28,124 nt of DNA from Pseudomonadota bacterium. GTDB lineage: Bacteria > Chloroflexota > UBA6077 > JAJPHF01. The first letter of the stretch is position 1; each line of letters begins with the position of its first letter. The notes under the pieces were generated by a model that saw only the letters and a program-made list of their open reading frames with translations, did no database searches and was not told the DNA's origin. Made by a program: the position numbers and the translations under genes. Positions 1 through 7,997 of this stretch are shown piece after piece. The DNA lies in NCBI GenBank assembly GCA_021325365.1, contig JAJPHF010000037.1, positions 1 to 28,124 of the forward strand. The letters run 5' to 3'.

Positions 1-1260
1 AAGGCGAACGTGCGGTTCCCGGACCTAGCGATGGGGGACTTTCGGGCGCAGATCGCGTCGATCAAGACGGGCGAGCGGCGGTTTGTCCAACTGCTCCAGC
101 GATACGGACGGGAGGCGGTGCTGGGGAGCATCGCGCACATTTACCGCTACAGCGGGGAGGTGGCGCGGCAAGCGGTGGCGGCGATGCCCGATGGCGTCTA
201 CGAGGCCGAGAGCTTCATGGACGACGACGGCATTCGGCTGGGGCAGCCGATCCCCATCCGCGTCAAGGTGACGGTCGCGGGCGACCAGATGACGATTGAC
301 CTGACAGACGTCAGCCGCCAGGTGACCGGCTTCTACAACTCCGGCTCGACGGCCGGGCGCTCAGCGGCGCAGGTGGCGTTCAAGTGCCTGACCTCGCCAC
401 TGTTGTACCCGATCAACGACGGCTCGTTCGCGCCGCTGAACATCGTCCTGCCGCCCGGGCGCGTCGTCTCGGCCACCAAGCCGGCGGCCGTGCGCATGTG
501 GATGACGATCCCAATGACCGTGGTGGACTCGATCTTCAAGGCGGTCGCGCCGGCGATGCCTGAGCGCGTGGCGGCGGGCCACCATGCGGACCTGCTCAGC
601 TCGCACGTCTTCGGCACCGACCCGCGCACGGGGCGGTTCACGGTGTCGGGCATCGGCCTGCCGGGCGGCGGCTGGGGCGCGAAGCACAACAGCGACGGCA
701 TGAGCGCCGTCGTCTGCATCAACGACGGCGACACCCACAACAGCCCGGCCGAGGCGGTCGAGGCGAAGTTCCCGTGCGTGCTCGAAGAGGTGAGCCTGCG
801 CGAGAACTCGGGCGGGGCGGGCGCGCACCGCGGCGGCCTGGGCGTGCGCAAGGTGGTGCGCGTGCTGGGCGAGATGGCGCTGAACACCCGCATCGAGCGC
901 ACGCACTGCCCGCCCTGGGGGCTGTTCGGCGGCGGCGATGCGCTGGCGAACAAGCTCTCCATCCGCCGCGCCGACGGCACGGTGGAGGCGATGCCGAACG
1001 GCAAGGTGAGCATGCTGAAGCTCGGGCCCGGCGAGGCGTACATCATCGAGTCGGGCGGCGGCGGTGGCTACGGCGACCCGCTGGAGCGCCCGGCCGAGCT
1101 AGTCGCCCGCGACGTGCGCGAGGGCTACGTCTCGCGCGACGCGGCGCACGAGCTTTATGGCGTGGTGCTCGACGCGGCAACGCTGGCGCTGGACGAGGCG
1201 GCCACGGCCGCGCGCCGGGCGGAGCTGCGGGCCGCGCGGCCGGCGAACGGCGAAGCGTAG
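1..1260 (+). CDS. hyuB: Hydantoinase B / oxoprolinase family protein, 5'-truncated by the window edge
   Basis: This is the C-terminal 419 residues of a HyuB-type subunit. In the known family it acts with HyuA in ATP-dependent opening of hydantoins, N-methylhydantoin or 5-oxoproline in the cytoplasm. The frame is open from base 1, and the first residues already match the family's interior (a GDFRAQIA-like segment followed by a KTGERR segment). The GTG at 10 is therefore not the real start; family members are usually 520-580 residues. Typical C-terminal landmarks are visible: a Gly-rich GGGWGAKHNSDG stretch near 664-700, NSPAEAVEAKFP, the SGGAGAHRGGLGVRK stretch near 808-850, and the closing GGGYGDPLERP near 1057-1092. 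A hyuA gene would be expected upstream, outside the window. Neighbour SBP1 follows after 91 bp. The substrate is unknown. Confidence 0.88.
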   Translation, partial: KANVRFPDLAMGDFRAQIASIKTGERRFVQLLQRYGREAVLGSIAHIYRYSGEVARQAVAAMPDGVYEAESFMDDDGIRLGQPIPIRVKVTVAGDQMTIDLTDVSRQVTGFYNSGSTAGRSAAQVAFKCLTSPLLYPINDGSFAPLNIVLPPGRVVSATKPAAVRMWMTIPMTVVDSIFKAVAPAMPERVAAGHHADLLSSHVFGTDPRTGRFTVSGIGLPGGGWGAKHNSDGMSAVVCINDGDTHNSPAEAVEAKFPCVLEEVSLRENSGGAGAHRGGLGVRKVVRVLGEMALNTRIERTHCPPWGLFGGGDALANKLSIRRADGTVEAMPNGKVSMLKLGPGEAYIIESGGGGGYGDPLERPAELVARDVREGYVSRDAAHELYGVVLDAATLALDEAATAARRAELRAARPANGEA

Positions 1261-1351
1261 GACGAGTAGCGATGCGGAGGGCGAGCCGAGCGGTGGTAGG
1301 CGGAGCGCAAGGCCACCGAGCCATGCCACGACTCGCGCGCAGGAGGAGCCG

Positions 1352-2467
1352 ATGAAGCGCACGACCTTGCAGACGCTAGCGCTGGCCGCCGCCTGCGCGC
1401 TCGCGGCGTGCAGCCCCGGCGCCGCGCCGCCCGCCGCGCCCAGTCAGGGTGGCGCGGGCGCTCCGCCCACCACCGCCGCCTCGCCGGCCGCCGCCCAGCC
1501 CGCCGCGCAGCCCTCCCGCGAGCCGACGACGGTGCGCATCACCGACATCCAGATCACGTCGGCGGCCGGCAGCTACATCGCCGCCGAGAAGGGCTACTTC
1601 GCGGAAGAGGGCATCGACGCCCAGTTCCTGCCGATGGGCGCAGCCGACCAGGTGCCCGCGATCGTCGCGAACTCCGCCGACGTGGCCGGCGCGGCGATCA
1701 ACGCCTTCCTGTTCAACGCCGTGGCGCGCGGCGTGCCGGTGAAGGGCGTGGCCGACCACGGCGCCAACCTGAAGGACGCCTCGGCCGGCGGCGTCGTCTT
1801 CCGCAAGGACCTGTACGATAGCGGCGCGGTGCGCAACCCGGCGGACTTCAAGGGCCGCAAGATCGGCCTGTCGAACTCGGGCAGCGCCTCGGACATCGCG
1901 CTCGACCGCTACCTCCACGAGGGCGGCCTTGATCTCACCGAGATGGACCTGAACTACATGGGCTTCCCCGACCTCATCCCAGCGTTCGCCAACAAGGCGA
2001 TCGACGCGGGCTACTGGCAGGAGCCGTTCACGACGATCGCCGTCGAGCGCGGCCTGGTCGTGCGCGGCCCCATCGGCTACGACGTCTACCCCAACCAGCA
2101 GATCGCCGTGGTCCTTTTCCGGGACAAGCTGCTGACGGACCGCGACCTGGGCTTGCGCTACCTGCGCGCCTACACGCGCGGCGTGCGCGACTACGTGAAG
2201 GCCATGCAGGACCACGACCCCACCATGTTCGACCAGGTCGTGCCCATCCTCATCGAGCACACGACGGTGAAGGACCGCTCCCTCTACGAGAAGGCGATCC
2301 CCTCGGGACTGAAGCCCGACCCGATCCCGAACGTCCAGTCGATTAGCGACGACCAGGAGTGGTACATCGCCCACGGCCAGCAGCAGGAGCGCGTGAACGT
2401 GCAGGACTTCATCGACACGTCGATGATCGAGGAGGTCATCCGTCAGCTTGGGTCCGCGGGGCGGTAA
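1352..2467 (+). CDS. NMT1/THI5-like ABC substrate-binding lipoprotein (SBP1)
   Basis: This 371-residue exported lipoprotein of the NitT/TauT/NMT1 periplasmic-binding type presumably captures a small organic ligand outside the membrane. The signal peptide ends in a lipobox, LAAC, with the lipidated Cys at 20. A linker rich in Ala, Pro, Gln and Thr follows (about residues 21-58), then a two-lobed binding domain starting at TTVRITD. Family landmarks are GYFAEEGID, an AVARGVPVK segment, DFKGRKIGLS, and FPDLIPAFANKAIDAGYWQEPF. The ATG at 1352 is preceded by AGGAGGAG at 1341-1348. The same frame is open further upstream, but that extension would bury the signal peptide. An SDR gene begins 15 bp after the stop, so the two are probably co-transcribed. 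No permease or ATPase is nearby. Confidence 0.92.
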   Translation: MKRTTLQTLALAAACALAACSPGAAPPAAPSQGGAGAPPTTAASPAAAQPAAQPSREPTTVRITDIQITSAAGSYIAAEKGYFAEEGIDAQFLPMGAADQVPAIVANSADVAGAAINAFLFNAVARGVPVKGVADHGANLKDASAGGVVFRKDLYDSGAVRNPADFKGRKIGLSNSGSASDIALDRYLHEGGLDLTEMDLNYMGFPDLIPAFANKAIDAGYWQEPFTTIAVERGLVVRGPIGYDVYPNQQIAVVLFRDKLLTDRDLGLRYLRAYTRGVRDYVKAMQDHDPTMFDQVVPILIEHTTVKDRSLYEKAIPSGLKPDPIPNVQSISDDQEWYIAHGQQQERVNVQDFIDTSMIEEVIRQLGSAGR

Positions 2468-2482
2468 GAGGAGTTTCTAGCG

Positions 2483-3244
2483 ATGGCAGACCAACGACCG
2501 GTGGCGCTGGTCACCGGCTCGGCGAGCGGCATCGGGCGCGCGGAGGCACTGGCGCTGGCGCGCGTGGGCTACGATGTCGTGATCAACTACAGCCAGAGCG
2601 AGGCCGCCGCGAAAGCCACCGCCGCCGACGCCGAGGCGGCCGGCGCGCGCACGCTCGTCTACCAGTGCGACGTGGCCGACGAGGCGCAGGTGCGCGGCAT
2701 GGTCGCCGCCTGCCAGGAGCGGTTCGGCCGCCTGGACGTGCTGGTGAACAACGCCGGCACCACCGTGAACGTGCCGATCAAGGACCTGGACGGGCTCACC
2801 GTGGAGGCCTGGGACCGGGTGTTCGCCGTGAACGTGCGCGGGCTGTTCCTGGTGACGCGCGCCGCCGCCCCGCTGCTCAAGGAGGCGCACGGCTGCGTGG
2901 TGAACACCGCCAGCATCGTGGGCCTGCGGCCCGGCCCCCAGCCACTGCCCTACTCGGCCAGCAAGGCCGCGGTCGTCAGCCTGACCAAGACGCTGGCGTT
3001 CGCGCTGGCGCCCGAGGTGCGCGTGAACGCCGTCGCGCCCGGCTGGATGGAGGGCGAGTGGATGGAGCGCATGCTGGGCGAGAACTACGAGGGGCTGATG
3101 GGCCGCCGCGCGAAGGCGACGCCGCTCAAGCGCTGCGCCACCGCCGAGGACGTGGCGGAGGTCATGGTGTGCCTGGTGCAGAGCATGAAGTTCGTGACGG
3201 GCGAGGTGGTCGTCATCGACGGCGGGTTCACTAGCTACACATAG
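2483..3244 (+). CDS. Short-chain dehydrogenase/reductase (SDR), FabG-like
   Basis: A 253-residue classical SDR, a cytoplasmic NAD(P)-dependent alcohol/ketone oxidoreductase. The cofactor motif TGSASGIG is at residues 11-18 and NNAG at 89-92. The catalytic tetrad is complete: Asn117, Ser144, Tyr157 and Lys161 (YSASK). Strand beta-2 ends in INYSQSE with Asn35 rather than Asp. This resembles NADP-using FabG proteins, so NADP(H) preference is an inference. AAGAGGAG at 2466-2473 serves the ATG at 2483. It follows SBP1 with a 15-bp gap, so it may oxidise or reduce the ligand that SBP1 binds. The substrate cannot be told from sequence. A perfect 7-bp-stem hairpin lies immediately after the stop. Confidence 0.93.
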   Translation: MADQRPVALVTGSASGIGRAEALALARVGYDVVINYSQSEAAAKATAADAEAAGARTLVYQCDVADEAQVRGMVAACQERFGRLDVLVNNAGTTVNVPIKDLDGLTVEAWDRVFAVNVRGLFLVTRAAAPLLKEAHGCVVNTASIVGLRPGPQPLPYSASKAAVVSLTKTLAFALAPEVRVNAVAPGWMEGEWMERMLGENYEGLMGRRAKATPLKRCATAEDVAEVMVCLVQSMKFVTGEVVVIDGGFTSYT

Positions 3245-3245
3245 C

Positions 3246-3391
3246 GTGGGGGACACCCCCACACCCCCGGAGAGGTAAAGATGGGGCAAGTTGGGGGCAC
3301 ACCCCCCACCCCCCGCCAGGGGACACCCCTGGACTCCGCCAGAGGACGTGGGGGACACCCGCGGCCGCGGAGCGTCCCCCACGTCCTCTGG
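3246..3391. repeat. Cluster of four GC-rich palindromes with a GGGGACACCCC-type core
   Basis: The gap between the SDR and the AMP ligase is packed with inverted repeats. GTGGGGG/CCCCCAC around ACA lies at 3246-3262. TGGGGG/CCCCCA lies at 3292-3308. CCAGGGG/CCCCTGG around ACA lies at 3316-3332. A perfect 18-bp pair, CCAGAGGACGTGGGGGAC and its complement, lies at 3339-3356 and 3374-3391 around a 17-base loop. The loop itself contains CCGCGGCCGCGG. None has a T-tract, so these are not classic intrinsic terminators. The last stem ends 6 bp before the ligase ribosome-binding site. This looks like a small nested array of a dispersed palindromic repeat. Confidence 0.75.
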
Positions 3392-3410
3392 GAGGCTAGG
3401 AGCAAACAGA

Positions 3411-5069
3411 ATGTTGGAAGGTGTCGTTAAGTTTCCGCCGGAGTATGCGGCGCGGTACCGCGAGCGGGGCTACTGGGAAGACCGCACGATCGCGGATCAG
3501 TTCGCGGAACGCTTCGCGCGGTTCGCCGACCGTGTCGCCGTCATCGACCGCGACGAGCAGGTCAGTTACCGGCAGCTCGACGAGCGCAGCACGCGGCTGG
3601 CGCTCAACCTGCTGGACGCGGGGCTGCGGCCGCTCGACCGCATCGTGGTGCAGCTGCCGAACGTGGTCGAGTTCGTCTATCTTTACTTCGCGCTGCAGAA
3701 GATCGGCGCCATCCCGATCATGGCGTTGCCGTCACACCGCTACCACGAGGTGAGCCAGTTCGTGGCGCTGTCGGGCGCGGTGGCCTGCGCCATGCCCGAC
3801 CGCCAGGGCGACTTCGACTTCACCGCGCTCGTCGGCCGCATCCGCGACGAGAGCCCAACGCTCAGGCTGGGCATCATCCTGGGCGAGACGCCGCCCGGCT
3901 TCCTCTCCCTCCGCGAGCTGCTGGCGAAGCAGCCCACGCGCTCGCCCGACGAGCTGAAGGCCATCCAGGCGCAGATCGACCCCACCGATCCCGCCGTCTT
4001 CCAGCTCTCGGGCGGCACGACGGGCATCCCGAAGCTCATCCCGCGCACGCACAACGACTACATCTACAACTCGAAGTGCGCCTGCGAGGTAACCCGCATT
4101 GGCCCCGACAGCGCGCTCTTGCTCGTGCTGCCGATCGCGCACAACCTGCCGCTCGCCTGCCCGGGCCTTCAGGGGCTGCTGCTGCACGGCGGGCGCGTGG
4201 TGCTCAGCACCAGCACCCGCCCCACCGACGTGTTCCCGCTGGTGGAGCGCCACCGCGTCACGCACGTCGCCGTGGTGCCGGCGCTGCTCATTCGCTGGAT
4301 CAACGATCCATCGATCACCCAGCACGACCTGTCGTCGCTGGTGGCGATCCAGAGCGGCGGCCAGCGCCTCCAGCCGGAGGTGCGCATCCGCACGAAGGAG
4401 CTGATCCCCAACGTCTTCGTGCAGGAGAACTTCGGCATGGCCGAGGGCATGCTGATGTTCGTGCGCTTCGACGACCCGGAGGACGTGCGGCTGGAAACGG
4501 TCGGCCTGCCGGTCTCGCCCGACGACGAGGTGCGCCTGGTGGACGACGACGACAACGAGGTGCCCGACGGCGAGGTGGGCGAGTTCCTAGCGCGCGGCCC
4601 GTACACGCTGCGTGGCTACTACGGCGTGCCGGAGTACAACGCCCGCGCCTTCACGACCGACGGCTTCTACCGCTCGGGCGACCTGATGCGGAAGCATCCC
4701 TCGGGCCGCTACATGGTCGAGGGGCGCAAGAAGGACCTCATCAACCGCGGCGGCGAGAAGATCAGCGCTGAGGAGATCGAGAACCTGATCCTCCAGCATC
4801 CGGCCGTCCAGAACGTCGCCTGCGTCGGCATGCCCGACCCCGTGCTGGGCGAGCGCATGTGCGCCTGCGTGATCCTGCGGCCCGGCCACGCGCTGACCTT
4901 CCCCGAGCTGGTGCAGTTCCTGAGCGACAAGGAGATCGCGCGGTTCAAGCTGCCCGAGCGCCTGGAGGTGCTGGACGACTTCCCCGTCTCCACCTTCGGC
5001 AAGGTATCGAAGAAGGCGCTCGTGGAGATGGTCGCCAGCAAGCTGGAGGCCGAGAAAGCCACGGCGTAG
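3411..5069 (+). CDS. Aryl-AMP ligase of the EntE/DhbE (2,3-dihydroxybenzoate/salicylate-AMP ligase) type
   Basis: A 552-residue ANL-superfamily adenylating enzyme. The N-terminus (PPEYAARYRERGYWEDRTIAD) and the whole body follow EntE/DhbE closely. The P-loop LSGGTTGIPKL is at 199-209 and is followed by IPRTHNDYIYN. The substrate-pocket segment is AHNLPLACPG, the A5-like motif is FGMAEG at 341-346, YRSGD is at 420-424, the hinge is GRKKDLINRGGEK at 438-450, and the catalytic Lys531 lies in FGKVSKK. His244-Asn245 match the aryl-acid pocket. The position that is Ser in DhbE (Ser240) is Cys250 here, as reported for salicylate-type ligases. The start at 3411 has AGGAG at 3398-3402; the in-frame upstream stretch from 3291 only translates the repeats. 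No NRPS or carrier protein is nearby, so CoA or another acceptor is possible. Confidence 0.86.
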   Translation: MLEGVVKFPPEYAARYRERGYWEDRTIADQFAERFARFADRVAVIDRDEQVSYRQLDERSTRLALNLLDAGLRPLDRIVVQLPNVVEFVYLYFALQKIGAIPIMALPSHRYHEVSQFVALSGAVACAMPDRQGDFDFTALVGRIRDESPTLRLGIILGETPPGFLSLRELLAKQPTRSPDELKAIQAQIDPTDPAVFQLSGGTTGIPKLIPRTHNDYIYNSKCACEVTRIGPDSALLLVLPIAHNLPLACPGLQGLLLHGGRVVLSTSTRPTDVFPLVERHRVTHVAVVPALLIRWINDPSITQHDLSSLVAIQSGGQRLQPEVRIRTKELIPNVFVQENFGMAEGMLMFVRFDDPEDVRLETVGLPVSPDDEVRLVDDDDNEVPDGEVGEFLARGPYTLRGYYGVPEYNARAFTTDGFYRSGDLMRKHPSGRYMVEGRKKDLINRGGEKISAEEIENLILQHPAVQNVACVGMPDPVLGERMCACVILRPGHALTFPELVQFLSDKEIARFKLPERLEVLDDFPVSTFGKVSKKALVEMVASKLEAEKATA

Positions 5070-5105
5070 CCAGCCCGCGCCACGCTGCGATGTGAGCAAG
5101 ACAGA

Positions 5106-5145
5106 GTTCCCCCTCTCCTCCTGGGAGAGGGTCGGGGTGAGGGCA
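5106..5145. repeat. C/G-tract hairpin repeat, short copy (R1)
   Basis: A C-rich to G-rich inverted repeat lies between the ligase and the amidohydrolase. CCCTCTCC at 5111-5118 pairs with GGAGAGGG at 5124-5131, followed by a GGGGTGAGGG tail. The tail GAGGG at 5139-5143 also sits where a ribosome-binding site would serve the TTG start at 5148. It is similar in sequence and position to the longer copies near 6509, 16551 and 22961. Confidence 0.6.
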
Positions 5146-5147
5146 CC

Positions 5148-5987
5148 TTGAGACGTATCGACCTTCACGCCTACCCGGGCACCGAGCAGTGGGTCCGCTC
5201 GCAGGACCCCTACCCCGAGGCGCTGGCGAAGTACTGGCACCACGCCTGGACGCCGAAGACCGAGGACGAGGTGATCGCGGACTTTAGCGCGGCCGGCGTC
5301 GAGGTGATCTTGGTCGCCTTCGACATCGAGTCGATCACCGGCAGCAAGCCGTGCTCGAACGACTACGTTGCCGCACTGCGCGCCCGCCATCCTGAGCAGA
5401 TCATCCAGGGCTGGGCGGCCGTCGATCCGTGGAAGCCGTCGGCGCTGGACGACGCGCGCCACGCCATCGAGGACCTGCACCTGCTCGGCTTCCACATGCA
5501 CCCCATCATGGGCCGCTACGCCGTGAACGACCGGCGGCTCTGGCCGCTCTGGGAGCTGATCGACAGCCTGCACGCGCCGGCGATGATCGACGTCGGCACG
5601 ACCGGCATGGGGGCGGGCATGGCCGGCGGCCACGGCGCGATCATTCGCCACGCCCATCCCTCGGCCATCGACGAGCTGGCGGCGAACTTCCCGAACCTGA
5701 CGATCGTGGCGGCGCACCCCGGCTGGCCGTGGGTGGACGAGATGACCGCCGTGGCGCTGCACAAGGGCAACGTCTACTGGGAGCTATCCGGCTGGGCGCC
5801 GAAATACTTCCCGGAGGCGCTGAAGCGCGACGTGCGAGGCCGGCTGCGCGACAAGATCATGTTCGGCAGCGACTACCCGAGCATCCCCTACGAGCGCCTG
5901 TTCCGCGAGTGGGGCGAGCTGGGCTACGCCGACGAGATCCTGGAGAAGGTCTTCCACGCGAACGCCGAGCGCGTGCTGGGAGTATGA
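5148..5987 (+). CDS. Amidohydrolase_2 family metal-dependent hydrolase/decarboxylase
   Basis: A 279-residue TIM-barrel amidohydrolase_2 protein (PF04909-like; relatives include ACMSD and gamma-resorcylate decarboxylase). Visible landmarks are RRIDLHAYPG at the N-terminus, GWAAVDPW, GFHMHPIMG (His116/His118), VAAHPGWPW with His190, and IMFGSDYPSIPYERL with Asp242. The N-terminal metal motif, normally His-x-His, reads His7-Ala-Tyr9, so one ligand may be missing or supplied elsewhere. The start is a TTG with GAGGG at 5139-5143 contributed by the tail of a repeat. No ATG in this frame precedes the barrel motif. The neighbouring aryl-AMP ligase makes an aromatic-acid decarboxylase or hydrolase plausible, but the substrate is not known. 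Confidence 0.82.
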   Translation: MRRIDLHAYPGTEQWVRSQDPYPEALAKYWHHAWTPKTEDEVIADFSAAGVEVILVAFDIESITGSKPCSNDYVAALRARHPEQIIQGWAAVDPWKPSALDDARHAIEDLHLLGFHMHPIMGRYAVNDRRLWPLWELIDSLHAPAMIDVGTTGMGAGMAGGHGAIIRHAHPSAIDELAANFPNLTIVAAHPGWPWVDEMTAVALHKGNVYWELSGWAPKYFPEALKRDVRGRLRDKIMFGSDYPSIPYERLFREWGELGYADEILEKVFHANAERVLGV

Positions 5988-6036
5988 CCCCTAACCCCCC
6001 AGGCCCCTTCCCCCCGCGGAGGGGAAGGGGGAGCCG
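5987..6036. repeat. C/G-tract hairpin (R2) after the amidohydrolase
   Basis: CCCCTTCCCC at 6004-6013 and GGGGAAGGGG at 6021-6030 form a perfect 10-bp stem with a 7-base loop, starting 16 bases after the stop. There is no downstream T-tract. It could act as a transcript end-stabilising or termination-like structure, or simply be another copy of the dispersed repeat. It resembles the middle hairpin of the copy near 23061-23088. Confidence 0.55.
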
Positions 6037-6118
6037 GCGGCTTGCGCGGGGATGAGCTGGGTTGCGTAGATACCCAGGCCTAGGTCCCCATCGGGATGAG
6101 GAGCAGGCGGAGTTCGGC

Positions 6119-6508
6119 ATGACTTCCCAGTGGGTCGTCAAGGGACAGCGAGTCGCGAGCGCCAAGATTGAGCGGTCGAAGGCGCTCCGCAAGGAGATGA
6201 CGCCCGCAGAGAAGCGGCTGTGGGCAGCTCTTCGCAGAAAACAGCTCGACGGCCTCCGCTTTCGGCGACAGCAAGTGATCGAGGGGTTCATCGTCGACTT
6301 CTATTGTCATGCGGCCGGGTTGGTCGTGGAGGTGGACGGCTCCGTGCACGCCGAGCAGCCAGAATATGACGCGGCCCGCGCCGCGCTGCTCGCTGCGCGT
6401 GGCACTCGCATCGTGCGGTTCAGCAATGACGTTGTGCTCAACGACCTGGGCGGTGTGCTTGGCGTGATTCACGGCATGATATCCGAGCGAAAGATGGCTG
6501 AGAGCTGA
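6119..6508 (+). CDS. DUF559 (endonuclease-like, Vsr/PD-(D/E)xK-fold) domain protein
   Basis: A small protein of 129 residues matching DUF559, a domain related to very-short-patch-repair and restriction-type nucleases. Typical segments are ARELR-like SKALRKEMTPAEKRLWAALR, RFRRQQVIEGFIVDFYCH, LVVEVDGSVH, EYDAARAALLAARGTRIVRF and NDVVLNDLGGVL. The Asp-Phe-Tyr and Glu-Val-Asp-Gly residues are the usual candidate metal-binding core. Biological function is not established for this family. The ATG at 6119 with GCGGAG at 6107-6112 fits better than the in-frame TTG at 6062, which would add a 19-residue non-conserved tail. Such genes are scattered through GC-rich genomes and may be unrelated to the catabolic neighbours. 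Confidence 0.88.
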   Translation: MTSQWVVKGQRVASAKIERSKALRKEMTPAEKRLWAALRRKQLDGLRFRRQQVIEGFIVDFYCHAAGLVVEVDGSVHAEQPEYDAARAALLAARGTRIVRFSNDVVLNDLGGVLGVIHGMISERKMAES

Positions 6509-6622
6509 CCCCCTCCCCCAACCCCCTCCCCCCATAGGGGGCGGGGGCTTCTGGCGAAGGCGGCGCCGGCGTCCTCCCCCTTTCCCCTATGGGGGAGAGG
6601 GGGCTGGGGGGTGAGGGGTCCT
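6509..6622. repeat. C/G-tract double-hairpin repeat, long copy (R3)
   Basis: Two successive hairpins lie between the DUF559 gene and SBP2. CCCCCTCCCCCC/GGGGGCGGGGG spans 6522-6547 around ATA. CCCCCTTTCCCC/GGGGGAGAGGGGG spans 6576-6603 around TAT. A GGGGGGTGAGGGG tail follows. The layout (TGACCCC start, GCCGGCGTCCTCCCCCTTTCC centre, GTGAGGG tail) recurs near 16551 and 22961, so this is a dispersed element and not a one-off. Confidence 0.7.
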
Positions 6623-6648
6623 CCGCCACCGCCAGCAATGGAGAGAGC

Positions 6649-7809
6649 ATGCGAAACGTTCGTCACTTGTCCGCCCGCGGCCTGGCCGTGCTGGCGCTCG
6701 CCACCTACCTGGCCGCCTGCACGTCGGGCCAGCCCCAGGCCGGCGCGAAGCCGGCCGCGGCGCCCGCGACAGCCCCGGCCGCGGGCACCTCGGGAGCGCC
6801 AGGGGCGACCGCCGGCGCCCCGACTGCCGCCGCGCCCGCCGCGCTGACCCACGTCCGCATCTCGACGGCGCGGACGGCCAGCGACGCGGGGCTCGACATC
6901 GCCGTGGACAAGGGCTACTTCCAGCAGGAGGGCATCGACCCCGAGCTGATCCCGTTCCCGAGCACGTCGGAGATGATCCCGGCCGTGGGCACCGGCCAGG
7001 TCGATACGGTAACGGTCGGCCCGAACCCCGCCACGCTGAACGCGCTGGCGCGCGGCGTGCCGCTCAAGGCCGTCCTGGACACGGGCTCCTTCCGCCCCGG
7101 TGTGCAGTACCAGGCCATAGTCGTACGCAAGGAGCTATACGACCAGGGGCGCGGCCACGAGCTGACGGACATGCGCGGCATGAGCATCGCGATCACGCCG
7201 CCCGGCAAGGCGACGACTAGCGCCTGCGCGCTCGCCAACGGCTTGCAGCGCGTCGGCATGACGCTCGACGACCTGAACATCCAGCCGCTGACGTTCCCCG
7301 ACATGGTGCCCGCGCTGGCGAACGGCGCCGTCGATTCCGCGCTGATGAGCGAGCCGTTCAAGACGCGGGCGCTGCGCCAGGGCACGATCGTCAGCACCGT
7401 GCCCACCTCGGTGCTCTACCCGAACTTCGCGCTCGGCCTGATCGCCTTCTCCACGGACTTCTACAACAACCGCCCCGCCGGCAAGGCGTTCGCGCGCGCC
7501 TACGTGAAGGCCATCCGCGAGCTGCTCGACGCCCGTGCGGGACGCCTGGGCGATGCCCGCCGCGCCGAGCTGGAGGAGATCATCGCGCGCAACACGGGGC
7601 TCGACGCGGCCACCGTACACGACATGGAGCTGCCCGGCTTCAACCCGAACGGCGTTCCCACCCAGGAGGGGATGCTCTACTGCTACCAGTTCTTCCGCGA
7701 CCTGGGCCTCGTCCCCGAGCCCGTCTCCGACGCCACGTTCGCCAGCCTGTGGGGCACCGACCTGATCGAGGAGGTGCTGACCGAGATCGGCCGGGTCCCC
7801 GAGAGCTAA
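6649..7809 (+). CDS. NMT1/THI5-like ABC substrate-binding lipoprotein (SBP2)
   Basis: A 386-residue exported binding lipoprotein. The lipobox is LAAC with Cys24, followed by an Ala/Pro/Gly-rich linker (about 25-66). The binding domain begins near THVRIST. Landmarks shared with SBP1 and SBP3 are DKGYFQQEGIDPELIPF, NALARGVPLKAVLD, MRGMSIAIT, and FPDMVPALANGAVDSALMSEPF. The ATG at 6649 is preceded by GGAGAG at 6640-6645; the upstream in-frame ATG at 6589 lies inside repeat R3 and is unlikely. It is followed, after 188 bp, by the diiron-oxidase candidate. The ligand is unknown, and no transporter subunits accompany it. Confidence 0.92.
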   Translation: MRNVRHLSARGLAVLALATYLAACTSGQPQAGAKPAAAPATAPAAGTSGAPGATAGAPTAAAPAALTHVRISTARTASDAGLDIAVDKGYFQQEGIDPELIPFPSTSEMIPAVGTGQVDTVTVGPNPATLNALARGVPLKAVLDTGSFRPGVQYQAIVVRKELYDQGRGHELTDMRGMSIAITPPGKATTSACALANGLQRVGMTLDDLNIQPLTFPDMVPALANGAVDSALMSEPFKTRALRQGTIVSTVPTSVLYPNFALGLIAFSTDFYNNRPAGKAFARAYVKAIRELLDARAGRLGDARRAELEEIIARNTGLDAATVHDMELPGFNPNGVPTQEGMLYCYQFFRDLGLVPEPVSDATFASLWGTDLIEEVLTEIGRVPES

Positions 7810-7997
7810 GGCGGTCGTCGCCTATACTCGATTACAGCAGTTTGCAGCCAGGCGGGGCGGCCACGCGAGCCGCGCCTCCAAGGCGCTGGCTGCTCCACCT
7901 TACAGGCAGCTCCAATCCAGCTGCGTCCCGGGCGGGCAGCGCCGCGCGCGGTGCCGACCGCGTGGCGTGCCCGCGGGGGCGTATTCGGAGGACCAAC
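7810..7997 (+). promoter_or_regulatory. Leader region upstream of the oxidase gene, with a possible -10 box
   Basis: This 188-bp gap holds a TATACT at 7823-7828, the same hexamer found in two other intergenic regions of this window, but without a convincing -35. A small perfect stem (GCGCCT/AGGCGC) lies at 7872-7886. The ribosome-binding site GGAGGA at 7987-7992 is strong. Promoter function is only a possibility. Confidence 0.3.
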
